Below are positions 1 to 12,000 of a stretch of DNA of 64,000 nt, piece by piece. A model generated the notes under the pieces. It worked only from the letters and a program-made list of their open reading frames with translations, had not been told where the DNA came from and ran no database searches. Positions within the stretch are counted from its first letter, which is position 1, and every line of letters begins with the position of its first letter. The position numbers and the translations under genes are program-made. Source of the stretch: Symbiodinium microadriaticum (taxonomy: Eukaryota > Sar > Dinophyceae > Suessiales > Symbiodiniaceae); the NCBI GenBank assembly GCA_001939145.1, contig LSRX01000534.1, forward strand, positions 231,340 through 295,339, given 5' to 3'.

Positions 1-987
1 GTTTCTAGGGATAGGGTTTAGGGGTTCATAGGGTTCCAGGTTTTGCGTAGTTTAGGGTTTATGGACTTTCACCCAGGCTGATAACATGTTTAAAGTTGAA
101 CTTCTACACTTGAGCCATTGGTAGACAAGGCAGAACAGCTATAGAAATTGCCTCAGCTTGTCGCACCTACAAGCCCCGGTTCCTGTGCGATGGTTCTACA
201 TTAACATCTCGCCCTCATCCTAAACTTTCACTAGCCCCAACGAAACCCACGAACATGCAGACCCGATGCTCCGACAAAGCTCGAAATATAGGGGCCAAAT
301 GATTACGAAAACTATTGTTGGGTCCTTAATTGTAGATATAGTATACTATAACTATATCTATATATATATATATATATATATACATAGATACACATACCCC
401 AAATGCAATGCCGAAACCCTAGTCCCAACGAGTAAGGCTCCTGATTGCAATACCAGTGCCATCCCTGTCGCAGGTGGGTTTCGGGTTTCTCAACGACCTC
501 TTTGCTGCATGCGAGAGCTCCGGGCGCGCAGGGGATGCGTCCTTTCTTCGAGTAGAGGGGTGTTTTGTGTGTTTTGTGCTTGTTTTATTGGTGTAGAGTA
601 TGTATGGCTTTTGGGGTTTCAAGGGAAGCTTAGAGATCAGGCTTGACGGAGGACGGGTTTAAGTTTGTCAGGGCCACAGTTTATGACTACGGCTTTGGAA
701 AAGGGTATAAAAGCAATCCGGCCGAATTAAGGAGCATACTGAAGAAGAGGACACCACCACATCCACCACCCACCCCCCCCACAGGGACCCGTAGGGATAA
801 TTGAGCACGGTGCAACTTTACGAGTCTGAGGAGGTGATAGCCATCTGAGCTACAGGGTCGACCTAGATGCCTCAATTCCATACCTCGCATTGTAGCAGCA
901 CCCCATCTCGTAAGCTTCCTGCCTGGAAGTCCAAAGACTTCGGGGCCCCCAAGAGTCCGTGCAGAACACCGGCCCAGAGTGCCTAAG

Positions 988-1087
988 GCCCTAAACCCTA
1001 AACCCCTAAACCCTTAAACCCTAAACCCCTATAAACCCTAAACCCCTAAACCCTAAACCCCTAAACCCCTAAACCCTAAACCCCCTA
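988..1087. repeat. Telomere-like CCCTAAA tract
   Basis: About a dozen CCCTAAA/CCCCTAAA units with small length changes, interstitial and not at a chromosome end. Confidence 0.9.
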
Positions 1088-1606
1088 AAGCAATCTCGGC
1101 TGAAGCTTCCGAGACCGAGGATAGAGATCCGAGGCGCCACAAAGCCTCAGAGCCTTGACCACTCATGCCAACCAAGGCTTGCGACCTAATTTGCAGAAGC
1201 CTTTAAAGAATTACCAACAGTATACCTTAACTTCGGGATCCGCATTATAACTAGTACTATAAAGTTATGAAGGAGCCCAAACTAACCTCATTCTAATCAT
1301 TGAGGCCCTGGCAGTACATGACATAATGTGTTGTCTGTAACATCCCACCGGACGGCAGAAGCCAGAAAGCTTGCATACTCCATCACAGCTCGCGCAAGTC
1401 CTATCCCACACCACACCCTAGCAAAAGCTATGTAAACCTGAACTCTCGGCACCATGGTCCACTGCTCAGCTGCGTGGTTACAGAAACCTTTAAGACAAGT
1501 CCTAGACCCTGAAACCTTAACCTCGGGCACTGGTTCATCCCAGCTACAGCCAGGCTCTACCCACTTGGGATCGCACTGTATGCTCTTTGGCGTCGAAAGG
1601 TGGTAG

Positions 1607-1705
1607 GGTTGATGATATGAATCCTGCATTACACATAATAGGGAATCTACCATACTTCCCATAGTTTAGGGTCCTTAAGGTAATGCAGGATTTATATCAT
1701 CAACC
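1607..1705. mobile_element. Inverted-repeat element, family F
   Basis: Ends GGTTGATGATATGAATCCTG and its near complement 1680-1705 (GGATTTATATCATCAACC). About 99 bp, non-coding. A left-end fragment recurs at 9752-9777. Confidence 0.7.
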
Positions 1706-1780
1706 GTAGGGCGGTGTAGGGTTTCCCAATCCATGGCCGGAGTTTGGATGTAAAGCCTAAGACGTGGAGCTCGGAGTCTA

Positions 1781-1887
1781 ATATAGGAAGCCTAAATAAT
1801 TACCACTACTGTTGTGGGGGTTCCTCATTATAGCTGTAGTATAATATGCTCCAAAACCCTATTCTAATATCATTCCTCAGGCCCCTA
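1781..1887. repeat. Family D repeat
   Basis: Pattern ATAGGAGCCTAAATAATTAC ... GGGGTTCCT-ATTATA-TGTAGTATA ... CAAAACCCTATTCTAAT ... AGGCCCCT. Found at least ten times. The ends are loosely inverted (AGG-GCCTA / TAAGGCCCCT). Confidence 0.65.
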
Positions 1888-3315
1888 AAGAAAGGCGATC
1901 AGGAGCTTACGATTTCCGGGATTGTGTTCCCGGTTTATTTTCTTGGAATGAAGGTTTTGCCTTGCTTTCTTCAAAGGCCGTAGATCGAGACGTCTATATT
2001 CGCGATGATCGCATTGGAAATCCAGGGCTGATGGTTTGCAAGTCAGGCAATGATGTCCCATGTAAAGTTCTGAAAAATTACTTAGCTAGCTTTCTGTGGG
2101 TTCCGTAGTTATAGCAAAGCAACTGCAAGCTTCCATGCCACCTCCACACCGGGATATGTCTAACTTCAGCTTCAAGCCTCTTCTGACTTAAGTGCAGCGT
2201 TCATGTACAGAATTTGTTGGCACAGGGTCCAAGGCGCCCAGAAAATCGCTTTGCCGAACACCACAAACGGAGTCTTTGTTTCTTGGGGGCGCTGAAGTCT
2301 TCGAGATGCGGATCCTTTTACGTCATGCCTCCAAGTGAAGGCTCCAGCGCCTTCGACTCCGAAGCCAACTGAAGTTAAGCATGCTTAGAGGGGATATGGG
2401 GCTCCTCAAACATATGGGGGGAGAGTATCTTTGGTGTGGAGAGACTCGCAGTATTAGCTCTACCTCACAGGAGATGAGAGGGGTAGTGTAGATGCCTAAA
2501 TAACTAGTCAGTAATATTATTCCCTTGTAGCCCGTCTTTAATTACATCAAAATATACACCAAAAGCCTCTGATATTTCTTTTTCTGCAACTATAAGTGCT
2601 ATCATGATCACTCTGCGAAAGAAGAGCCCCCGAAAACCCAGACTTCCCACCCCGAACCCAGATGTTTGAGTTCTAAGAACGCACCGGAAACCCGCAACCG
2701 TGTAGGAACATGACGTTTGAAGCCCTAGATCGTGTTGCAGGCTTTAAGTTGCAGCATGCTCGGAGGCTGAGGCTACCGTACATCGTAAACTCTCAGACCA
2801 TGGACCCTGTTGAGTCCCAAAGCTGCCATGCTGAAGCCCGAAGGGTTTAGGGTTTAGGGTTTAGGTTTAGGGTTTACGAAGTCGTAAAGCCCCAACCACA
2901 GCCCCCCGAAACCGTGTACATCTAGGCTTCAAGCTACGGGAGCCTGAGCCAAACAAATTACCAGGCATGTTTCAACTTCTACATGCTGATCTGTGTGGCT
3001 GGGCGCTCAGTCCTGAAACTTGGGAGGATTTGTTTGAATTCCGAGACTGGTTTAACTCCAAAGTCTTCTTTCTGCCGGGTGATTTCAAGCCCCCTAAACC
3101 CCAAGCCCTGAACCCGGAGCCCCAGACCCTGAGCCCTAAACCCTAAACCCTGAAACCCTATAAACACTAACCCATGAACCTTAACCCTAGCCGGCCTCCA
3201 GGAGCCTTACCGAAGCTGAGCACCAGAGGGAAAGAGGGGGAGATCCGTAGAAGCTCAGATATCTATAATGGAGGGGTTTAGGGTTTAGGGTTTATGGTTT
3301 AGGGTTTAGGGTTTA

Positions 3316-3415
3316 CCTATAGTCTCCATTGTAGTTCCTTTTTTTGGTATAACCAATTTTATATAAAGCATCCTAAAAGGTAGCCCCAAAAAAGGAACTA
3401 CAATGGAGACTATAG
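3316..3415. mobile_element. Family A inverted-repeat element
   Basis: About 100 bp with near-perfect terminal inverted repeats starting CCTATAGTCTCCATTGTAGT and ending in its complement. The middle (ATAACCAATTTTATATAAAG-like) is shared by all copies. No coding capacity, so a MITE. The left flank is a TTTAGGG tract. Confidence 0.85.
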
Positions 3416-4311
3416 TAATGGGGCCTAAATAAATACTATTTTGGGTTTTCCTTATATTGTAACTATATAAATCAATACCAATACTGTTTTTTGGGGGTGG
3501 GCCCTTACTATAACTATATAAGTACCAGTACTATTTGGGGGTTCCTTAATATTACTGTAGAAATCGATACCAGTACTATTTCGGGGTTCCTTATTTTTGC
3601 TATGTAGATACGTGCCGGTACTAATTTGAGGTTCCTTAGTATGACTATAGTATATTCTACCCCAACACTTTATTCTAAGCACTAAGGCCCCTGTATTACG
3701 CTGGGCCACTGTCCCATAAACCCCATGTAGAGCTTATATCCGCCACACCCGTAGCCTTCTGCACAGGCAACTGGATTCCGAGGGTATCAGAAAAATCAGT
3801 TTCAGTGGGTCATTATGGGTTCAAGCAAACCGCCATATGTAGGCATGCCTATATGTATGAATGGAAGGATGGATGGATGTCATTACGCATAGATGCAGTT
3901 CAGATTTGCATTGTGTAGAGCTCAGGGCTGTAGGCTTCAAGCACTTTATGCTTCGGGTTTATGGTTTAGGGTTTCGGGTTGCTAGAGGGGTTTAGCTCGG
4001 GATCTAGTAAGGTTCACGGTACGGGAGGCTAGCAACCATGGCAGAACATGTTGTCCTAAGATCTACCTCGACAGAGACGAAAACCTAGTGCTCATGATGT
4101 TTCATCGGCTCCATCGCAAAAAAAATCAACTCCTGAAACGACCAACAATCCAACACACAGCCGGACAATCTAGCCTTCATCACGGCACAACCACACCCCA
4201 AAGTACAGAGCCGTAATCTTCGTTTAGGGCTTTGGTGGATTGAACCCAACAAACCCTCAGCGTCCCAAACGCTAAACCCCCTTAGCCGATCTCTACCTTC
4301 TCAAGACCCAG

Positions 4312-4349
4312 AAGCATTCTTGCAAGTTCTGGACGTTGAAGACCGGGGG
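4312..4349 (+). CDS. Possible N-terminal exon
   Basis: A 38-nt stretch between an acceptor-like CCCAG and a strong GTAAGA donor reads AFLQVLDVEDRG. It has coding-like composition and lies on the same strand as the channel, upstream of its recognised exons. No partner exon with matching phase is established, so membership of the channel gene is a guess. Confidence 0.25.
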
Positions 4350-4716
4350 GTAAGAAAATGCCAGAGACGAGGAAGCTTGCGGCGCTGCGAGACTCAGGAG
4401 TCTAGGACATTTTCAGGTGGGTAGCTATCGTTATACGAGCCTTATAGAAGGTCTATATACCTTATAGAAGCCTTATAGAAGCCTCATATACCCTAAACTT
4501 TTGAGCTGCAGTTTCCTTTAAAGGAGGAATGAGCAAGACTACTGTGGCAAGCATTCCGGCTTGGGAGTGCGAAACCACCGAGGAACACGGTTTAGGGTTT
4601 AGGGTTTACCGTCACGAAGCAAATGAAGCCTTGGTGGAAGCGCCCCTTTTCGCAAGAAGGGATTCGTTAAGGAAAGGCCCCCGTAATCCTGGGATGAGTG
4701 CCAGGAAGCTACCCTA

Positions 4717-4817
4717 CCTATAGTCTCCATTGTAGTTCCTTTTTGGGGTTACCTTCTAAAATCCTTAATATATAATTGGTTAAACCAAAAAAAAGGAACT
4801 GCAATGGAGACTACAGG
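4717..4817. mobile_element. Family A inverted-repeat element
   Basis: Same termini and middle as the copy at 3316, middle in the opposite orientation. Ends CTACAGG, one change from the consensus. Confidence 0.85.
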
Positions 4818-5212
4818 TAAACCCCTAAACCAAAAAAGCCTTACAACCCATGGCCAAACCATGGCTTGCCGGCTTTTCATTGTGTCCTGAAGCGAGGGTG
4901 TAAAGCCCCGAGGCCCGAAGCCATAAACCCAAAATGCGGGCCTTTGGGACACTCAAAAAGTTCCCCTTCTTGGGCAAAAGAGGATCTTATTTGCGAGGTA
5001 GTTTGCAGGGTTTTAAAGGGGCAACCTAGAAGTTCTACAAGACTTACCCTAAACCCTAAACCCTGAACCCGAAGCCTTAATTCCAAGCCGCTCAGCGCAA
5101 GACTTCTCGGAACCAGCACCCTAAACCCTAAACCCCGGAACCAGCAGGTACAAGGATGCACGAAGCTGGGGATGAGAGCGGCACGCCCATGATGTCACCA
5201 GCTGTTTTTAGG

Positions 5213-5349
5213 GGTGAGGGGTTTTAGGGCAAGTTTAGGGGTTTATCAGGAGTTTACAGGGAGGGGTTTAGGGCAAGTTTAGGGGTTATCAGGAGTTTAG
5301 AGGGAGGGGTTTAGGGCAAGTTTACGGGTTATCAGGGGTTTAGAGGGCT
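5213..5349. repeat. Minisatellite with telomere motif
   Basis: Three copies of about 45 bp containing GAGGGGTTTAGGGCAAGTTT and TTATCAGGAGTTTAGAG, i.e. a higher-order unit built on TTTAGGG. Confidence 0.8.
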
Positions 5350-6628
5350 ACTGTGTAAGGTTTAGGGTTTAGGTTGCGGCTTTCCCATCAGAAACTGAGC
5401 ATGCTGAACTCAGGCGTTGCTGGATTCAAGGCTGATAGCCGATAACATGATAGAATACATACATTATAATAATTAGTATACTATAACATGGTATCATATA
5501 ACATACTATCATGTGATGCAGTACAAGGTAACGTAACGCGATAGCAGAGGGCTCTTGCTGGGAGGAGCATTCCACAGGGCTCTGGGAGTCAAGGGAACAG
5601 TACCCGGATCTTCCAATATCCCTTTATTTCCAATATCCCTTATTAAGGAATGTACTTTGAAATATAGTAAACTCTCTAACATCATCCCTGAGTCTGTGGT
5701 TTTCTTACCTTCTGGATCCCAAATCTCAGGGTTTCTTGTCACCTTCTATTTCGGATCCATCTACGATAGGGTGCCGGCTTATCTGAAAGTCCTTGATTTC
5801 CAAACGCTAAAACTGCTAAACTCCAGGCTTTAAATCCTGAGCCCCGGGGTGTTGAAGTTGCGTCGGTGAAGCTCCGAAACAAGGTCAAGCCCAAGCTTTG
5901 CTGCAAGATCTAGTGTCCAAGGAGTGTTCGTTCGGAATCTGGGGCCGGGGTTTGGTTTCGGAGCTGTAGGTGCGGCAGTCGAAGGGGGGTCTTTCTGCTA
6001 TTAGGCTCTATAGGTTAGGGTCTAGGGTATATTACATCACGGGTTTCACGCCAAGCAGCACGTATTGCAATTCTTATACCTTCCTGCAGTCTCGTTACGA
6101 CTCTTTAGATTTGTTCCTATGTTGCATACTATAGCTGCGTTGTCATTGAACCTTGTTCGGAGATTGGGGGTTTAGGAGTTTAGGCCGGGCCCTATACCCG
6201 AAACCTTGGCGTGATGTTCTGGTCCTTTGCAGTCTTTGCTCAAGCGCTCCACCCCGGGCTCGGGCGAACGACCTGTACAGCTCCAGGGGTGACGCTGCGA
6301 TTCGGCCCCCCCCCGCCCCTTGGTTTAGGGCTTGGGGTCATGACATCATTCAAGCCCTCCAGAGTCCAATCCTCAACCGGCTCCAAACCCGAAGCCCCCA
6401 GACCCCAACTCAAAAAGTCGCCTAACAAAACCCTGAGCCCCAAACCCTTGAAAATCGTCTGGCCACCAGACCCCAATTCAAAAAGTCCAGTAACAAAACC
6501 CTGAGGCCCAAACCCTTGAAAATTCGTCTGGCCGCCTCTGGCCCATGTCCGTTTCGTTCGGTAAAATGTGGGGCGCTGAGCCGGAGACACCGACGCAAAC
6601 ACGCCGCCTGGCTAAAGGTCATGCCAAC

Positions 6629-6732
6629 ATGGGACTTTCCGAAAATTAGGGTACCTTATTTGGGGTCCTTATAATAGGGATCCTACTATTTAAGGTACTA
6701 TATAAGGGTCCCCTATTTTCGGAAACCCCCAT
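6629..6732. mobile_element. Family B inverted-repeat element
   Basis: About 104 bp. Ends ATGGGACTTTCCGAAAATTA and TTTTCGGAAACCCCCAT. The core shares GGTCCTTATAATA and GGATCCTACTATT with three other copies. Confidence 0.8.
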
Positions 6733-7942
6733 ATGCCTTAGCACCCACAGGCCTGAAAACTGGCCCCTCCTAGCAATGCGTAGAGCGCAGGAGCTGATCT
6801 TGGAGGAAAGGAGTTCAACAAATATCAAACCCTAAAGACCCATACGCCCCTAGACGCCCCCCAAGCCTTATAGGCGGGCGGAGACTGAAGGAGCCCCAAG
6901 CCAGCGAACGCTTTCGGGTCTCTGTTCCTTGCTTAGTCGCTGTTGATTCACTGTGCGATGAACATGACAGTGCTTACGGGAGTTGCGGGGGTCTGAAGAT
7001 AGTCCGAAGAGAGTCTGGGGGGGGATTATTTCAGACTGTTCTCCTAATGCTTGTCAAGGGGTAGCGGTTGCTTCCCATTCAAGACTGGGTTGGTGCTTAG
7101 GGCTCCGAGCCTACAGCCTCTGACCGAAAATTCACGGCAATGCCCACAGGACCTTGCCCTTCATGCTCAACCCTCTCGGCCCGGTTTAGGATGTAGGGCT
7201 GGAGGCCACGGAAAACAAAAATTGGGACTAAACCTTTGACCCTATTGGATTCAGGTTTGTGGTTTGGAAGTTTATCCTTGACCGTCCAGGTGGTGGGCGC
7301 GATGACATAGTACAGTATGGCATGTACTCATGACAGCATTAATGCTCGGACCCCTGAACCTCTGGGCTACCCCACACCCAAATCCGAAAAGCCTAAACCT
7401 CGAACTCCTATGCAACCTAAACACTAAGCCCACTGTCGGCGCCTACTGAAAGCCGGCGCCTGATGGCCTTTACCTGAGGCGATTCCACCGACTTCCAGGA
7501 AGTTCAGCTTCTTCGCCGCTATGGAACTTAGTGGTTTGGTTGGGGTGCATATGGGGTGTTTTGAGATTTTAAGCTTTTGGATAGAGTGTCCCGGCTAGGG
7601 TTTAAGATAACGGTCGGAATGATCAGCGGTATCATTTTCGGACTCCATAGTAGCGCTACACATACCCAAAACCCCATTATACTTTCATGAGCTCAAAGGC
7701 TTCTTATGTTGGGCTTCTGTTAGGCGGTTTAAGGACTTCGGTGGTCCGGGGCTTCGAACAGGACATGGAGGATGCCAAAGCTTCCAAACATCAGCGTTTT
7801 GGGGTTTATTGTGCATAGCAGAACCCTAAACCCTAAACTCATGCCCTTAGTACCTTAGAGGGATCCCAGCCCCAATTCTCTCAAGCCCAGAAGAGCACGG
7901 CTTGAGGGTTCGGCATTTGGAGTTCTGCAAGCATGGAACATA

Positions 7943-8050
7943 CCTATAGTCTCCATTGTAGTTCCTTTTTTGGTTAACCAAATTTATATTATAGGATCCT
8001 AACCATAAACCTGGTTAACCAAAACAAGGAACTACAATTGAGACTATAGG
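7943..8050. mobile_element. Family A inverted-repeat element
   Basis: Termini TACCTATAG...CTATAGGTA, with a slightly longer middle than other copies. Confidence 0.85.
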
Positions 8051-8409
8051 TAGAGAATGGTAAGGATATTTCTGCTATAATTCCGGCTATTGGTCGGACG
8101 CGTTTTGTTTGGAGAGTAGTTTCTTGCTGGGGTCGGCCATTTGGGACGTAGCTGCGCCCCAGCCCAAAAACTTCCCAAGACACCAGGAAATTGAGCCCCC
8201 GAAAACTGCAACTGGGCCGGAGAATGTTCTCAGGAATCTCAATGTCCCCAAACCTGAGCCTAAACTCTCAACTCGCATCTGAAGATTGTTGCAAGCTTGG
8301 GCCCTTCCTTGAGCATCCTAAAAACATCACCCTAACTCTTTTCAGTACCTAAATTCCTGCATCTGAGGTATAAGCAGGGCCCATCGAACTTCATTCGTGG
8401 GTCTACCAG

Positions 8410-8438
8410 GACGAAGGAAGGCGAAATACTCCGCCAGA
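8410..8438 (+). CDS. Possible N-terminal channel exon
   Basis: After CTACCAG the reading TKEGEILRQ is open and ends at a GT (AGA|GTTCTC) with phase 1, which would fit the start phase of the exon at 9002. It is very short, other frames are also open, and nothing in it is diagnostic. Kept only because the phase fits. Confidence 0.2.
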
Positions 8439-9001
8439 GTTCTCTGGCAAGCCCGCGCACTCTCGAGGCCTTGTGTGTTTTGTTGCTTTGCGTTTGAGGT
8501 TAAGTATGAGTAGTACTATTCGCTTGGAGCCTTATAGTTCCCAAACATAACATGCCGATACTACACCATCCTAGAAAGCCATACTCTAATTGTTGAGGCT
8601 CCTATACTGGGGTTTAGGCTTGCCAGGGCTGGTTTAAGTCAGTCAGGGTCCAGGGCTTTATGGGAGTCTTTAGTTCGTGTAGAGTTATTGTGGCGTCCTC
8701 TGCGGCATTTTGAACGGGGCTTGGGGGCATCTTATGTAATTTATGCACTATGACGAAGCATGTCTGGAGCCAATGAGGTTACCCTGTTCCTAGATCCAGC
8801 TAGCTGTGGGTGTTGGGGTTGAAGCTCCATACTCGCTTAGGGTGGTTTAGGGTTTAGGGTTGAGGGGTTTAGGGTTTAGGGCGCTTTGGGATTGATTGAA
8901 AGCCTTACAGTAGTCTGCTTAACCCTGAACCTCGAAAACCCTAACCCGTAAGCCCCAAACCACTGCAAAACCCTTAGGCCCGTGTAACTGTATTCCTTCA
9001 G

Positions 9002-9048
9002 CTCGCTACCATATACACGGCAATGATGACGAGCTCATTCGTCTTGGT
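9002..9048 (+). CDS. Channel exon, cytoplasmic segment before S1
   Basis: A pyrimidine-rich acceptor (TATTCCTTCAG) is followed by a frame reading [15 protein letters not shown], ending at GGT|GTTCCT in phase 0, as the S1 exon requires. The acidic amphipathic sequence suits the cytoplasmic segment just before S1. A second frame of the same bases is hydrophobic ([17 protein letters not shown]) and could be mistaken for a membrane helix; it was not chosen because a better S1 lies at 9611 and phases fit this reading. Confidence 0.4.
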
Positions 9049-12000
9049 GTTCCTGCTTCGTACGACTACTATTCTTAGTTCTTCTTGAGGCGGCCATTGT
9101 TCACGACAGTTCAATGCTGCTGTGGTAGTTGTGCATGGCCAGCAGTCTTGCAAGTAAGTTCGTTTTCACCGGAATGCGGGATCGACAGCTTCCGAATTCG
9201 GAACCCTCGATGTTAAGTGGCCCCATTGTTGCAGAAACTGCGGAACACACACTGAAGAAGGTCCCAAAGATCTCCTAAACGTCGAAAGAAAGCCTAAACC
9301 CTCAACCCACCTCAGAAAAGCGGATAGGGTTTGGGGTTTAGGGTTTAGGGAGCAAACCCCGAAACCTTATCGGCCCATAGGACCCCAAGAAAAGCCTCCG
9401 ACAACCTCCTAATCCGCAAGGACCCTTCGGGAAGCCAAAAGAAACACCCTAGAGCTTAAGCCCCAAAGACCCTTAGGAAAACCTATCATGCCTTAAACCC
9501 CAAAGACTTTCAGAAAAACCAATCATGCCTTAGAAACGCCACAAGAAACCGACAAAAGTGTCCTAAATCCTCAACATCCCTAAGCCCTAAGCCCAAAGGC
9601 GTGCTTGCAGCATCCAGCGCTAGACCTGCTCTCGGGGATGGTGGTCGTTGTGGATGCGACTTGCTGGCTTGCGTGGTGGATAGTTCTCTAAATTAGGGTC
9701 CCTTAAAGGGATCTATAAGGGTTTCTAAAAGGGTGATTGTGTGATGGATACGGTTGATGATATGAATCCTGCATTACCCATAGATCATCAACAGTAGTTC
9801 TCTAAATTAGGGCCCCTTAAAGGGATCTATAAGGGTTTCTGTAAGGGCACTATGAGGATTCTACAAGGATACTTCTCTAAATTAGGGTCGCTTAAAGGGA
9901 TCTATAAGGGTTTCTATAAGGGTACCATAAGGATTCTACAAGGGTAGTTCTCAAAATCAGGGTCCTGTTTGGGGGTCCTGTTTATAAGGGTGCCGTACTT
10001 TACTGAGGACCCCAAAAGGGATCCTAATTTAGAGAGCTACCCTTGTAGAATCCTTATAGTGCCCGTATAGAAACCCTATAGAAACCCTTGTAGACGCCTT
10101 TAAGGAACCCTAATTGAGAGAACTACCCTGATATCGCGGCCTTAAGAATTTGTATTCCTGTTCCCTGAGGTTTCCTCGCACTTTTAAATCAAAGGGGTAT
10201 AACTGTATAACACCAAGAACAGGTTAGAACAGGGGTTCCGGGTACATAATGGTAGAAAAGCACACTCAGAAGCCCTAAATTGGCTATGATAGGTCTAGGC
10301 GAGAACCGCAGCTACGCCTGAAGGGTTTTAGAGCGGTTGGAGGTTGAGGGCTTTCTTGCGCGGCATTTATTAGGGTTTAGGGTTTAGGGATGAAGATTGC
10401 GCAGGATGCTGAGTTTGTAGATGCTCTTTGGCGCTCTCAGAGTCATTCTGCACCAAGAGCTCCCAGGCCCCCAGCCCCCCCGAGGTTTCACCTCGTAGCC
10501 CCAGACCAGGAACCACCAAAACCCTAAACCCTAAACCCTAAAACCCTAAAGCCCTAAGCCCTAAGCCCTAAAACCCTAAAACCTTAAAACCCTAAACCCT
10601 AAGCCCTAAACCCTAAACCCTAAGCCCTAAACCCTAAACCCTAAACCCTAAACCCTGAACCCTAAACCCTAAAACCCTAAACCCTAAAACCCTAAGCCCT
10701 AAGCCCTAAACCCTAAGCCCTAAACCCTAAAACCCTAAAACCCTAAAACCCTAAAACCCTAAAACCCTAAAACCCTAAAACCCTAAGCCCTAAGCCCTAA
10801 ACCCCTAAACCCTAAAACCCCTAAACCCTAAAACCCTAAAACCCTAAACCCTAAGCCCTAAGCCCTAAACCCTAAACCCTAAACCCTAAACCCTAAACCC
10901 TAAAACCCTAAACCCTAAAACCCTAACCCCTAAGCCCTAAACCCTAAAACCTTAAACCCTAAAACCCTAAAACCCTAAACCCTAAAACCCTAAGCCCTAA
11001 GCCCTAAACCCTAAACCCTAAGCCCTAAGCCCTAAACCCTAAAACCCTAAACCCTAAGCCCCAAACCCTAAACCCTAAACCCCTAAACCTGAATCCGGAA
11101 ATCCTGGCTCGCTCCCAAAGGCTCTCCTAAACGAAGACAGATTCGGCTCTGAATCCTACCTATAGTCTCCATTGTAGTTCCTTTTTTTGGTTTAACCAAC
11201 TCTATATAAAGGATCCTGTCCTAAAAGGTAGCCCCAAAAGGGAACTACAATGGAGACTATAGGTACACGATACCACGCAATATCAGAAGGCCCTTAGCCC
11301 AAAAAAGGTATGCCCGACGGCTGCGCTCAGGTCGGTCTTACGTGCATCGACATCGACCTTCGAGCGTCTGGGGCCAGTGCTCCTACCTGGGCGTTCCTGG
11401 CGTGCCAGGTGGGGTTGTCGCGGCTGTTGGACTTCGGGGGATTCAAGGCTCAGGAGTTTGGAATTGGGGGCTGTAGGGGTTTAGGAGTTAAGGCTCGGGA
11501 ATGCAGAACTCGCTAGGCTTGGGCATATCCTTTCGCGAGCAGTTAAGCCCGAATAAGCCGTCAGAAGAACTTGGCAAACCTTTGCAGAATCCGGCGGAAG
11601 CTTTGTGTGCACATTCCTTGCCAAAGACACTTCAGAAGCTGGTGCGAAAAATCTCTGACTCAACATCCGAGGAGAAGTTTAGGGTTTGGGAGTAGGGTAT
11701 AATCCATGGCCGAAGGCGTTCGAAGGCGTCTGCGCAGGGCTGAACCACCCCCTCTGAGGTCCAGGATAGCTTGGTCTAGGGTTCAGGACTGAGGGTCTAG
11801 AGGAGGCTTTGGCAGTTTGGGGTTTAGGGCTTAAGTTTATGTATAGGGTTTAGGGTTATAAGGTTTAGGGTTTAAGGTTCAGGGTTTAGGGGTTAGTGGT
11901 CTACCGGTTCAGGTTTAGAGATATGGTCGTCTGGAAGGGGTCGAACTTGTGGAAGATGCTCACCCCTGGTCGGCACTTCGTGCGCAAGTTGAAGCTCCGG

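Larger units (their letters stand above)
1..4311. other. Repeat-rich stretch without a recognisable gene
   Basis: Holds telomere-like tracts (988-1087, 2845-2875, 3272-3315), a TA microsatellite near 356-382, inverted-repeat elements (1607-1705, 3316-3415) and D-family copies. One frame is open from about 1888 to 2108 (reading e.g. AVDRDVYIRDDRIGNPG) without splice or start support; it may be an old exon or element remnant. Nothing else is supported. Confidence 0.5.
4350..9001. other. Intron or intergenic stretch, repeat-rich
   Basis: Contains A-family elements (4717-4817, 7943-8050), a B-family element (6629-6732), the 5213-5349 minisatellite, and short TTTAGGG tracts. Short GC-rich islands at 6230-6310 and 7440-7520 are open in more than one frame; none can be tied to the channel. 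Confidence 0.4.
9673..11330 (+). other. Long intron after the S1 exon
   Basis: Filled by the nested C-family cluster (9681-10130), the largest CCCTAAA tract of the window (10517-11093) and an A-family element (11159-11263). No coding stretch is visible. Confidence 0.6.

Noticed and set aside
9002..9078. Hydrophobic frame [19 protein letters not shown] as a membrane helix (S1)
   Set aside because: A better S1 in phase with its neighbour exists at 9611; another frame of the same bases fits the pre-S1 segment.
10517..11093. True chromosome end
   Set aside because: Channel exons continue on both sides, so the array is interstitial.
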